Source: an uncultured Bacteroidales bacterium
Lineage (GTDB): Bacteria; Bacteroidota; Bacteroidia; Bacteroidales; Bacteroidaceae
Length of the DNA: 47,848 nt
Assembly (NCBI GenBank): GCA_949297215.1
Contig: CASFRV010000014.1
Span: 1-47,848, forward strand
Direction: 5' to 3'
Shown: piece by piece, positions 18,401 through 24,957 of the stretch
How the letters are laid out: each line of letters starts with the position of its first letter
How positions within the stretch are numbered: the first letter of the stretch is position 1
Notes under the pieces: model-generated
Databases searched by the model: none
What the model was told of the DNA's origin: nothing
Seen by the model: only the letters and a program-made list of their open reading frames with translations
Position numbers and translations under genes: made by a program

Positions 18401-18815
18401 TCTGTGCGCGGTCGATGCCCTCTTGCAGTGTGGCGTCGGCGCGCAGGTACGATTGCAGCGACTTGTCGGCATCCAGCTGGGCCTGGGCAGCGTCGCGGGC
18501 CGTCGTGAGCGCCGAGATAGCCTCGTCCACCAAAGCCTGGGCGGCTGCGATGCGCTGACGGGCAGCCTCGCTCGTCGTCGACGAGAGAGCGCTGGCAAGC
18601 TGATCCTTCACTTGTTCCAGAGATTCAATCTCTGCGTCTACGTTTCGGAGCTTCAGGTCGACAAGCTCCGACAGGTTGCTCGCATCTGCGTTCTGATTGA
18701 TCTGATCTTGCAGGCTTGCAATGTCATCGTCGTAGTCAGAGCAGGAAACGAACGTGCTGGCCGGTGCGAGCAAGAACGCACCGAAAACCAACGCATTAAT
18801 GAATTTTCTTTTCAT
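15471..18815 (-). CDS. Large coiled-coil surface lipoprotein, phase-variable cargo
   Basis: A 1114-aa lipoprotein. The signal peptide MKRKFINALVFGAFLLAP ends in a lipobox STFVSC, followed by SDYDDD; acidic residues after the Cys are a surface-export signal in Bacteroidetes. Residues about 28-330 are almost continuous heptad-like coiled coil rich in A, L, E, Q and K (for example DLSKLREDVNSKEQAIKGQL). A conserved hinge NLVTGIILQDNQLQFVY comes next, and about 750 residues of beta-rich, repeat-like domains end in PNEGQNQTNRK. The N-terminal layout matches Bacteroidales lipoproteins often annotated with a PL29-lyase-N-terminal or DUF4988 domain. These have no proven function and I see no catalytic motif. 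Its base composition is less GC-rich than its neighbours. It starts 38 bp after the AraC 3' half. Confidence 0.75.
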   Translation of the reverse strand: MKRKFINALVFGAFLLAPASTFVSCSDYDDDIASLQDQINQNADASNLSELVDLKLRNVDAEIESLEQVKDQLASALSSTTSEAARQRIAAAQALVDEAISALTTARDAAQAQLDADKSLQSYLRADATLQEGIDRAQSAASRAYALAVQAEVNNVADSLDSIQQSLEGQIDVLSGDLSKLREDVNSKEQAIKGQLAALDQAIADLEKNAVSQDELAGMATKEDLTQLREELEAQLPDIEALKTELQGIMDQKIAAATENLASNEDVTNAVNAAITQLTSAYEAADSKLKGEIDGVSGKVTKLEGKMSELEGKVNDATGIVNAMSADLNNLVTGIILQDNQLQFVYAKVASQYIGDFFGTTDSKYLTTDAQGRTIVHFPYVNATNEATLVAGHWNVEGNGGLIYATVNPTRVDFTGKVDLQLENSLGNAPANIQVGEAMPAKGHLITTRAAGTAEDKAENGLYAIRLTNTATDRTEEPAAFENSYALYTSFNLGTRKNAETGKSEAIERKVYSKYALNIEMVKAGKAYTPAITAVEANDVTPDSPAEGTSRYVVEQGQPLTGNFTLNPQTDANEKGKGVSKPFRKYVEVVAVKNQRGTALANAQLNQAKSAVHNANKDALQKVFTEPAGNPQDVTKEANGFDQISITVPDQYNGYTFTLRYYVQNWDGTIVSDDLDVIFTKPLFTETGIAFSHTPKGSANQTAWCPSETFMGTNCMSAKNADWAKYTASISVESEVALQSVIFGGQNQQSVYTVNMNDSKSGEYAPTTEANLKKVKNLAFVYDPADLEVNKEYTVTITFKDENGNVVSVLPVKFTMIYPTADCVRILPNPAYFMKDNHKLPEGATIEKLDNTYQLTAWALDNGLDNEGDAKGAKYGIIQAFNTPWADSELCHLEFDLANKATYAIGRPNAQYKPSTTLRFPYNAAQAAAYAASDYTFVVPNAAVKYGSEHAYTMQVAVNYFNVPTLWADPQEFQLVFKSPIMYVDADFDQDSYTVGYPGKELPIGDSQIFADDPSISGNADNIVYFGSNRDKRIKSVEVYLKQTQYASLFAEPQVTDEGIVIKTVEEEQGATGAISATNVEFRMKVTDRFGNVREYPFYVTVDPNEGQNQTNRK

Positions 18816-18853
18816 AACTAGTTAAACGAAAATTAAAAATTGATTGGTCATTC

Positions 18854-19189
18854 TTATTCCGCGGCCGCGTAAGCCGAGGAGGGGGAAGAGAGAATTGCGT
18901 TTTTAGACTTGACGGGACAATACTGCGCGGCGGTCTTCGGCGAGCTTTCGGCGTCAACGACAAACTGCAACGGGGGCACGCCCATGATCTTCGTGAACGA
19001 AGCGTAGAACGTGCTCTTCGAGAGGAAGCCGCAGCGCAGGTAGATGTTTTTGATGTTGGCCTTCTGCTTTTCCTCCAAGAGCAAGTTGACGGCATAGGCC
19101 ACGCGGTAACGGTTGATGACCGACCGGAAGTTGTCGCCAAAGTAGTCGTTGATGGCGTATGAGAGATAGGTAGTATTCGTCCCGACTAT
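18854..19189 (-). pseudogene. 3' part of the split AraC-type regulator (disconnected in this orientation)
   Basis: These 111 codons begin inside the right inverted repeat with IVGTNTTYLSYAINDYFGDN. They contain the second recognition helix region (IKNIYLRCGFLSKSTFYASF, then KIMGVPPLQF), the hallmark of AraC/XylS DNA-binding domains. The open frame continues upstream of the repeat but without an ATG in frame, only a distant TTG, and no AraC-like sequence, so it lacks a real 5' end here. The stop at 18854 is followed after 38 AT-rich bases by the large lipoprotein gene, with no terminator. An intact regulator would thus be co-transcribed with its probable target. Confidence 0.8.
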
Positions 19190-19190
19190 T
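19178..19190 (-). repeat. Right inverted repeat of the putative invertible segment
   Basis: CGTCCCGACTATT on the plus strand, the exact reverse complement of 14440-14452. Confidence 0.8.
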
Positions 19191-19433
19191 GTTTTCTTCG
19201 CTTCCTTGCCTTTCCCAACAGCTTCATTATTAGAACGGAGTGTGGCCGTTTTGGCAGAAAGCGGGGGCGGCGGGGAGAAAACGAGTGGCGAAGCGGTGGC
19301 AGAAAATAGCCTGCCACGTTCCGAAAAGTGGCGCTTTTGTGGCTGCAAACGGCTGTCGGACAGTGGTTTGACGGCGGTGGGGAAAAGTGACGATTTCGTG
19401 CTGCGCGTTTTTCGCCGTATCCTGCGTTTGTGC

Positions 19434-19441
19434 TAACTTTG
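19434..19441 (+). promoter_or_regulatory. -7 element (TAACTTTG) for queA
   Basis: A perfect TAnnTTTG 22 bp upstream of the queA ATG. A T-rich stretch at 19408-19412 is at about the -33 distance. Confidence 0.65.
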
Positions 19442-19462
19442 CCCTCCGTAACAAGAAGAGAG

Positions 19463-20695
19463 ATGATGGAAGATACACGCCATATTCATATCAGCGACTT
19501 CGATTACAACCTGCCCGAGGAGCGCATTGCGAAATATCCCAAGGCCGAGCGCGACACGTCGAAGCTGCTCCTCTACCGCAACGGGGCCATCGCCGAGGAC
19601 GTTTTCAGCCACTTGCCGCAATACCTGGCGCCGGGCTCGCTGATGGTTTTCAACAATACGCGCGTCATTCAGGCCCGTCTGCATTTCCACAAGGCCACGG
19701 GCGCGCTCATCGAGGTGTTCTGCCTCGAACCCCACACCCCGGCCGACTATGCCCTCTCGTTTGCAGCGCGGGGCACGTGCACGTGGACTTGCCTGGTGGG
19801 CAACTTGAAGAAATGGAAGGAGGGAGCGCTCGTCCGTACGATTGAGACGGGCGGCCGCCGCCTCACGCTGACGGCCGAGTGCATCGGCGTGAGCGGGACG
19901 GGCTACGAGGTGCGTTTTGCGTGGGACGACGCGCAGGTGAGCTTCGCCGAGGTGCTCGAAGCCGTGGGCGAGCTGCCCATCCCGCCCTATCTGAACCGCG
20001 CCACCGAGGAGAGCGACCTGCGGAGCTACCAGACTGTCTATTCGAAGGTGGACGGCTCGGTGGCGGCGCCCACGGCGGGGCTCCACTTCACGCCGCGCGT
20101 GCTCGCCGCACTGGACGAGCGTGGCATCGAGCGCGACGAAATCACCCTGCACGTGGGGGCCGGCACGTTCCGCCCCGTGAAGAGCGAGGAGATCGAGGGC
20201 CACACGATGCATTCGGAATGGATCGCCGTGACGCGCCGCACCATCGGTCGTCTCATGGCCCACGGCGGGCGCTGCATCGCCGTGGGCACCACGTCGGTGC
20301 GCACGCTCGAAAGCCTCTACTACGTGGGCGTGCTGCTGAGCCGGCGCCCCGACGCCACCGAGGACGAGCTGCACGTGCCGCAATGGCTCCCCTACGACTA
20401 CGCCGCCCAGCCCGGGCCCAAGCTCACCACGATGGAGGCGCTGGGTCTCGTGGCCGACTACCTGGACCGTCACGCCCTGCCCGTGCTCTACACCACCACG
20501 CAGATCATCATAGCCCCGGGCTACGAATACCATGTGGTGCAGACGATGGTGACCAACTTCCATCAGCCCAAGAGCACGCTCCTGCTGCTCGTTTCGGCCT
20601 TTGTGGGCGGCCGCTGGCGGCCCATCTACGATTACGCCCTGGCCCACGACTTCCGCTTCCTGAGCTATGGCGACAGTTCGCTGCTTAATTATTAA
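19463..20695 (+). CDS. queA: S-adenosylmethionine:tRNA ribosyltransferase-isomerase QueA
   Basis: QueA transfers and isomerises the ribosyl group of SAM onto 7-aminomethyl-7-deazaguanine in tRNA to make epoxyqueuosine. The protein has about 410 aa. Family signatures include FDYNLPEERIAKYP, LMVFNNTRVIQARL, GELPIPPYLNR, YQTVYSKVDGSVAAPTAGLHF, LHVGAGTFRPVKSE, GTTSVRTLES and TNFHQPKSTLLLLVSAF. I chose the ATG at 19463; an upstream in-frame ATG at 19430 would lie before the promoter -7 element. A GAAGAGAG stretch just upstream is a good ribosome binding site. The NUDIX gene follows after 11 bp. Confidence 0.96.
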   Translation: MMEDTRHIHISDFDYNLPEERIAKYPKAERDTSKLLLYRNGAIAEDVFSHLPQYLAPGSLMVFNNTRVIQARLHFHKATGALIEVFCLEPHTPADYALSFAARGTCTWTCLVGNLKKWKEGALVRTIETGGRRLTLTAECIGVSGTGYEVRFAWDDAQVSFAEVLEAVGELPIPPYLNRATEESDLRSYQTVYSKVDGSVAAPTAGLHFTPRVLAALDERGIERDEITLHVGAGTFRPVKSEEIEGHTMHSEWIAVTRRTIGRLMAHGGRCIAVGTTSVRTLESLYYVGVLLSRRPDATEDELHVPQWLPYDYAAQPGPKLTTMEALGLVADYLDRHALPVLYTTTQIIIAPGYEYHVVQTMVTNFHQPKSTLLLLVSAFVGGRWRPIYDYALAHDFRFLSYGDSSLLNY

Positions 20696-20706
20696 GTACG
20701 GGTGCG

Positions 20707-21234
20707 ATGAATGATGTAAAAATCGTGCCGCACGACGACGACGGCGAGCTCCTGCCGCTGGTGGACGGGCAGGGCCGCGTGACGGGCCGTGCCACGCGCG
20801 GCCGTTGCCACGACGGTTCGCGGCTGCTCCACCCCGTGGTGCATCTGCATGTGTTCGACCCTTCGGGGCGTCTCTACTTGCAGAAGCGCCCCCTGTGGAA
20901 AGCCATACAGCCCGGCCGCTGGGACACCGCCGTGGGCGGCCACATGGCGGCGGGCGAGACCGTGGCCTGCGCCCTGCGCCGCGAAACGGCCGAAGAGCTG
21001 GGCCTCGACGCCACGGGGGCCGAGCCGCTGCTGCGCTATGTGTTCGAGAGCGACGTAGAGCGCGAGCTGGTGTACGTCTACCGCCTCGTCACGGCTGCCG
21101 TGCCCCGGCCGTCGGCCGAGCTCGACGGCGGCCGCTTCTTCGACGCCGCGGAGATAGCAGCCCGTCTGGGCACGGGCTTTTTCACGCCCAACTTCGAAAG
21201 CGAATACCGCCGTGTCTTCCTTTCCCGTGGCTGA
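20707..21234 (+). CDS. NUDIX hydrolase
   Basis: A 175-aa NUDIX protein. The box GHMAAGETVACALRRETAEE followed by LGL fits GX5EX7REUXEEXGU exactly. The N terminus (LPLVDGQGRVTGRATRGRCHDG) and HPVVHLHVFDPSGRLYLQKR resemble the isopentenyl-diphosphate isomerase-like branch (YfcD type), whose substrates are mostly unknown. Cytoplasmic, with no signal peptide. It lies 11 bp after queA and is probably in the same transcript, ended by a strong hairpin. Confidence 0.9.
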   Translation: MNDVKIVPHDDDGELLPLVDGQGRVTGRATRGRCHDGSRLLHPVVHLHVFDPSGRLYLQKRPLWKAIQPGRWDTAVGGHMAAGETVACALRRETAEELGLDATGAEPLLRYVFESDVERELVYVYRLVTAAVPRPSAELDGGRFFDAAEIAARLGTGFFTPNFESEYRRVFLSRG

Positions 21235-21252
21235 CCGTCCGCCAACAACGGG

Positions 21253-21296
21253 CGAGCCCCGCCGACTTCATCCTGTGGGATGGTCGGCGGGGCTCG
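21253..21296. terminator. Terminator after queA-nudix
   Basis: A 14-bp perfect stem (CGAGCCCCGCCGAC with GTCGGCGGGGCTCG) between convergent genes, followed by TTATTT on the right. Confidence 0.75.
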
Positions 21297-21315
21297 TTAT
21301 TTGGGTGCGTGGGGC

Positions 21316-21924
21316 TCACTCGACGGCGGCTCCCCACGTGATGGGCACGTTGCGCAGGCGCAGGACGGTCTGTTCCTTGCCCGAGTGCTCGCTCGAGTTG
21401 AGGTACCATCCACCCTGTACGACGGCAAACGACGTAAGCGTGAGCGGTACGTTCATGATGTTGTTGCCAAAGGTGTACTTGGTGGGCAGGCCCGCCACGA
21501 AGGTCTTGCCGGGGTGGCTGCCGTTGTCCTTGTACATGTTGCCGTCGGCGTCATAGGCCACGAGCGAGCTGCCGAAGTTGGCTTGCTGCTGGTCCGCCTG
21601 TGTCGTCACCTTGATGATTACCTTGACGTAGCCCGTGGCCGTGTCGCCATAGGCTCCCTCGAAAGCAAACTGAGCCTTGGCTGAGGCGGGCGCCTCGATG
21701 GTTACGCCGTTCGACACGGTCGATACGTATTTTCCGTCGGCGCTCGGTGTGGCCGTGGCGTCAGAGCCCGACTTTGTTCCCGTCAGGGCACCCAAGATGC
21801 CGGCAGCCTTGCCGGCCACCTTGGCAGCCTTGCTGTTTTTCTTGAAGATTTGTGCGTTGGCAGTGTGCGGAGTGGCCAGGGCAAGGCTCAGAGTGGCCAG
21901 CAGCGCGGTCATCCATGTTTTCAT
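21316..21924 (-). CDS. Secreted protein of unknown function
   Basis: A 202-aa protein I cannot assign to a family. It has a signal peptide (MKTWMTALLATLSLALATPH then TANA|QIFKK). A Lys/Ala-rich segment (NSKAAKVAGKAAGILGALTG) comes next, and then a single beta-rich domain of about 130 residues. That domain contains YVKVIIKVTTQADQQQAN, SSLVAYDADGNMYKDNG, PTKYTFGNNIMNVPLTL and VLRLRNVPITW. The layout recalls the DUF4352-like immunoprotective folds with extracellular roles, but that is a weak resemblance. Encoded alone and convergent with the NUDIX gene. Confidence 0.7.
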   Translation of the reverse strand: MKTWMTALLATLSLALATPHTANAQIFKKNSKAAKVAGKAAGILGALTGTKSGSDATATPSADGKYVSTVSNGVTIEAPASAKAQFAFEGAYGDTATGYVKVIIKVTTQADQQQANFGSSLVAYDADGNMYKDNGSHPGKTFVAGLPTKYTFGNNIMNVPLTLTSFAVVQGGWYLNSSEHSGKEQTVLRLRNVPITWGAAVE

Positions 21925-22154
21925 CGTCGTAGGTGTTTTTTATAGGTTTGTAAAAAATGGTGTTGTCACCCACAAAGGTCGGCATTAATGGCGGTCCACG
22001 CATCACGGAAAGCCGTGATTTTCAGACAAGCAGGTCCTGTAATGATAAAAAAACGGGGGCTTTTTCTCCCGCCGCCCGCCCCAAAACGCAGACGGCCCCC
22101 CCGAGCCGTGCGGGCATGGGAAGGCCGGTGGAGCGTTGCCGTGCGGCGGGCGTT
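21925..22154. other. Intergenic stretch between ndk and the secreted hypothetical gene
   Basis: No gene seen. A short hairpin ATCACGG-AAAG-CCGTGAT followed by TTTT (22004-22025) is the only notable structure. Confidence 0.3.
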
Positions 22155-22622
22155 TCAATACTCGTCGTTGGCGTAAAGATAGTCGAACGTGGCGGGCCGA
22201 TAGCTGAAAATCTCTTCAGGACGGAAGAAACGCGCCAGTTCGACGGCTGCCGTCTCGGGCGAGTCGGACGCATGCACGATGTTTTCCTGGAAACTCATGC
22301 AATAGTTGCCGCGGATGGTGCCGGGGGCGGCCAGTCGCCCGTTGGTGGGGCCGGCCAGCGCGCGCACGGCGGCCACGGCGTCCACGCCGGCCAGGCAGAG
22401 CGCCACGACGGGGGCCGTCATCATCGAGTCCTTCACGCGTTGGAAAAAGGGCTTCGCGCTCAGGTGGGCATAGTGCTCGCTGAGGATGGCGTCGTCGAGC
22501 TGCATCATTTTCATGCCGCAGATTTGCAGTCCTTTCTTCTCAAAGATGCTGATGATTTCGCCGGCCAGCGCGCGTTGCAGCGTGCAGGGCTTCAGCAGTA
22601 CGAGTGTTTTTTCGATAGCCAT
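22155..22622 (-). CDS. ndk: Nucleoside diphosphate kinase
   Basis: Ndk balances NTP pools by phosphate transfer through a phospho-histidine. The 155-aa protein has EKTLVLLKP at its start, the nucleotide-binding block AGPTNGRLAAPGTIRGNY and the active-site motif NIVHASDS with His117. The frame is open further upstream, but MAIEKTLVLLKP is the conserved family start, so the ATG at 22622 is chosen. It is slightly longer than the usual 140-150 aa because of an insertion before KPFFQRV, which is common in Bacteroidetes. It is transcribed away from the zinc ATPase operon. Confidence 0.95.
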   Translation of the reverse strand: MAIEKTLVLLKPCTLQRALAGEIISIFEKKGLQICGMKMMQLDDAILSEHYAHLSAKPFFQRVKDSMMTAPVVALCLAGVDAVAAVRALAGPTNGRLAAPGTIRGNYCMSFQENIVHASDSPETAAVELARFFRPEEIFSYRPATFDYLYANDEY

Positions 22623-22711
22623 TGGTATGTGTTTTTTAGGTGAGTGAATGTTTCGTCGTGGAGTGGGGCGGCCGCACGCGTTTGTGCCGGCAAAGACAGG
22701 GTGCGGCAAAG

Positions 22712-22719
22712 CAAAGATA
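22712..22719 (-). promoter_or_regulatory. -7 element (TATCTTTG) for ndk
   Basis: Minus-strand TATCTTTG 90 bp upstream of the ndk start. Confidence 0.5.
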
Positions 22720-22791
22720 CGCAAAGCCGTGGGGCGGAGCAAGAAAATGTCCGTTTTCTTGCAGCCGCGCCGCGACGGCCCCCCTTTTTCG

Positions 22792-22806
22792 TGCAACGCG
22801 GTTGCA
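22792..22806. promoter_or_regulatory. Candidate Fur-family operator 1
   Basis: TGCAAC-GCG-GTTGCA, a perfect 6-3-6 palindrome, 45 bp upstream of an identical-arm copy. It lies between the divergent ndk and zinc ATPase promoters. Confidence 0.65.
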
Positions 22807-22850
22807 AAAACGGCCGCCGCAGCCCCGCCCGGCCCCTCGCCGCCGCCGCT

Positions 22851-22865
22851 TGCAACCGCGTTGCA
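22851..22865. promoter_or_regulatory. Candidate Fur-family operator 2
   Basis: TGCAAC-CGC-GTTGCA, a perfect 6-3-6 palindrome ending 12 bp before the -7 element at 22878. It covers the -33 region of the ATPase promoter, a position suited to repression. Confidence 0.7.
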
Positions 22866-22877
22866 CGAATCGTTGCC

Positions 22878-22885
22878 TACCTTTG
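22878..22885 (+). promoter_or_regulatory. -7 element (TACCTTTG) for the zinc ATPase operon
   Basis: A perfect TAnnTTTG, 26 bp upstream of the start codon at 22911. Confidence 0.65.
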
Positions 22886-22910
22886 CGGCAAAAGAAAAAA
22901 GGAAACCGTT

Positions 22911-24944
22911 ATGTCACACGTTCATTGCTCCTGTTGCGACGCCCATGCTCACGGGCACGTCCACGATCATCACCACGCCGGCGCTGCCGCGCCCGGCGGC
23001 CTGCGGGCCTATGCTGCCCCCGTCGCTTCGTTTCTCCTCCTGCTGGCCGGCCTCGCGCTGGGGTGGGCCGATGCAGCCTTTTTTACCCCCGGGTGGGTGT
23101 GCCTGCTGTGGTATGTGGCCGCCTTCCTGCCCGTGGGCTGGCCCGTGGCGCGCGAGGCTTTCGGCGAGATGCGCCGCGGCGACGTGTTCAACGAGTTTAT
23201 GCTGATGCTTCTGGCCTCGGTCGGCGCTTTCTACATCGGCGAATATCCCGAGGCCGTGGCCGTCATGCTCTTCTACGCCGTGGGCGAGCGCTTCCAGGAC
23301 CGCGCCGTGGCCCGTGCCCGCCGCAGCATCCGGGCGCTGGTGGAGATGAAGCCCGCCACGGTGGCCGTGTGGCGCGGGGGCGAGCGCCTGAGCGTGGCGC
23401 CCGACGACGTCCGCCCCGGCGAGGTCGTCGAGGTGCCCGCCGGCGGCCGCCTGCCGCTCGACGGCCGCCTGCTCGACGAGGCAGCCACCTTCGACACCGC
23501 CGCCCTCACGGGCGAGAGCGAGCCGCGCGCCGTCGATGCCGGCGGCAGCGTGCTGGCCGGCATGATAGCCCTGGGCCGTGCCGTGCGCGTCAGGGTGGAG
23601 CGGCCCTACAAGGACAGCGCTCTGGCCCGCATCCTGCGCATGGTCGAGGAGGCTGCCGAGCGCAAGGCGCCCGCCGAGCTCTTCATCCGTCGCTTTGCCC
23701 GCATCTATACGCCCGTGGTCATGGCCCTGGCCGTGGCCGTCGTGGCCCTGCCCGCGCTCTACGGCCTCGTGGCCGGCCCGGCGTTTGTCTACGATTTCTC
23801 CACCTGGCTCTATCGCGGCCTGGTGTTCCTTGTCATCTCCTGCCCCTGCGCCCTCGTGGTGAGCGTACCGCTGAGCTATTTCAGCGGCATCGGGGTGGCG
23901 TCGCGCCGCGGCATCCTGTTCAAGGGGGGGAGCTATCTCGACGTGGCGGCCCGCGTTGACACCGTCGTGTTCGACAAGACGGGCACGCTCACGCGCGGAC
24001 GCTTCGAGGTGGCCGCCGTCGATGCCGCCCCAGGCACGGCCGTGGCCGACCTGCTGGCCGCAGCCGCCGCTGCCGAGAGCGCCAGCACCCACCCCGTGGC
24101 CCGCGCCGTGACGGCGGCCGCCGTGGCTGCCGGGCTGCGGCCCGCCCGCCCCGAGCGGGTCGAGGAGCTGCCGGGCCGCGGCATACGGGCCGTGGTGGGC
24201 GGCCGTGAGGTGCTGGCCGGCAACCTGCGCCTGCTGGCCGGGAGCGGTGTCGACACGTCGGCCGCCGCTGCGAGCGACGACACGACGCAGGTCTTTTGCG
24301 CCGTCGGCGGGCGCTACGCCGGCTGCATCTCGCTCGACGACGCGCCCCGCGACGACGCTCCCGAGGCCGTGCGGGCGCTTCGTGCGCTGGGCATAGGCCG
24401 CGTGGCCATCCTTTCGGGCGACAAGGAGCCCGTCGTGGCCCGTCTGGCCCGCCGCCTGGGCGTGGAGCGCTGGCAGGGCGGCCTGCTGCCCGAGGGCAAG
24501 GTGGCCGCCGTCGAGCGCCTCGTGGCCGACCCCTCGCGCGTGGTGGCCTTCGTGGGCGACGGCGTGAACGATGCCCCCGTGCTGGCCATGAGCCATCTGG
24601 GCGTGGCCATGGGTGGGGCAGGCAGCGACGCTGCCGTCGAGACGGCCGACGTGGTCGTGCAGAGCGACCGCCCCTCGAAGCTGGCCGAGGCCATACGCAT
24701 CGGCCGGGCCACGGCGCTCGTGGCGCGCGTCAACATAGCTTTTGCCCTCGGCGTCAAGCTGCTCGTCATGGTGATGGGCGCGCTGGGCCTGGCGGGCCTG
24801 TGGATGGCCGTGCTGGCCGACACGGGTGTGGCCCTGCTCTGCGTGGCCAACGTCTTTTCCATTGCCCGCGTGGCCCGTCTGTCGGGCAAAAGTCGTACCT
24901 TTACCGCCGAAGGCGCCGTGGCCCCGGCTTCGCGCGCCGCTTAG
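22911..24944 (+). CDS. P1B-type heavy-metal ATPase, probable Zn(II)/Cd(II) exporter (ZntA-like)
   Basis: A 677-aa P1B ATPase that should pump soft divalent metals out of the cytoplasm. Instead of an HMA domain, the N terminus is a short Cys/His-rich tail (SHVHCSCCDAHAHGHVHDHH), a likely metal sensor or chelator. The transmembrane motif is SCPCALVVSVP (CPC at 311-313), the phosphorylation site is DKTGTLT (Asp355), and the HP motif is STHPVAR. The last membrane segments include GVKLLVMVMGALGL and WMAVLADTGVALL, with the Lys and Asp typical of the Zn/Cd/Pb subgroup (ZntA/CadA) rather than copper pumps. The frame is open upstream, but the promoter at 22878 and the His-rich start fix the ATG at 22911. 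A Fur-family gene follows after 13 bp. Confidence 0.92.
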   Translation: MSHVHCSCCDAHAHGHVHDHHHAGAAAPGGLRAYAAPVASFLLLLAGLALGWADAAFFTPGWVCLLWYVAAFLPVGWPVAREAFGEMRRGDVFNEFMLMLLASVGAFYIGEYPEAVAVMLFYAVGERFQDRAVARARRSIRALVEMKPATVAVWRGGERLSVAPDDVRPGEVVEVPAGGRLPLDGRLLDEAATFDTAALTGESEPRAVDAGGSVLAGMIALGRAVRVRVERPYKDSALARILRMVEEAAERKAPAELFIRRFARIYTPVVMALAVAVVALPALYGLVAGPAFVYDFSTWLYRGLVFLVISCPCALVVSVPLSYFSGIGVASRRGILFKGGSYLDVAARVDTVVFDKTGTLTRGRFEVAAVDAAPGTAVADLLAAAAAAESASTHPVARAVTAAAVAAGLRPARPERVEELPGRGIRAVVGGREVLAGNLRLLAGSGVDTSAAAASDDTTQVFCAVGGRYAGCISLDDAPRDDAPEAVRALRALGIGRVAILSGDKEPVVARLARRLGVERWQGGLLPEGKVAAVERLVADPSRVVAFVGDGVNDAPVLAMSHLGVAMGGAGSDAAVETADVVVQSDRPSKLAEAIRIGRATALVARVNIAFALGVKLLVMVMGALGLAGLWMAVLADTGVALLCVANVFSIARVARLSGKSRTFTAEGAVAPASRAA

Positions 24945-24957
24945 ACCCGAGAGAAAC

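Larger units (their letters stand above)
14440..19190. mobile_element. Putative 4.75-kb invertible DNA segment (phase-variable operon)
   Basis: Perfect 13-bp inverted repeats bound a segment holding, in leftward order, the 3' part of an AraC-type regulator, a 1114-aa surface lipoprotein gene and a 200-aa lipoprotein gene. A strong hairpin lies near the left end. Inversion would fuse the regulator halves in frame and put the three genes in one rightward operon behind the fixed promoter at 14308. The drawn sequence is the OFF arrangement. No recombinase gene lies in or beside it, so one would have to act in trans. Confidence 0.75.

Noticed and set aside
22792-22865. Inverted repeats of a small invertible promoter
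   Set aside because: The two TGCAAC palindromes are self-complementary and only 45 bp apart. Their position over a promoter fits operators better than an inversion site.
23921-23940. G7 tract in the zinc ATPase gene as a slippage switch
   Set aside because: Seven G in high-GC DNA is too short to argue for phase variation, and the frame is intact.
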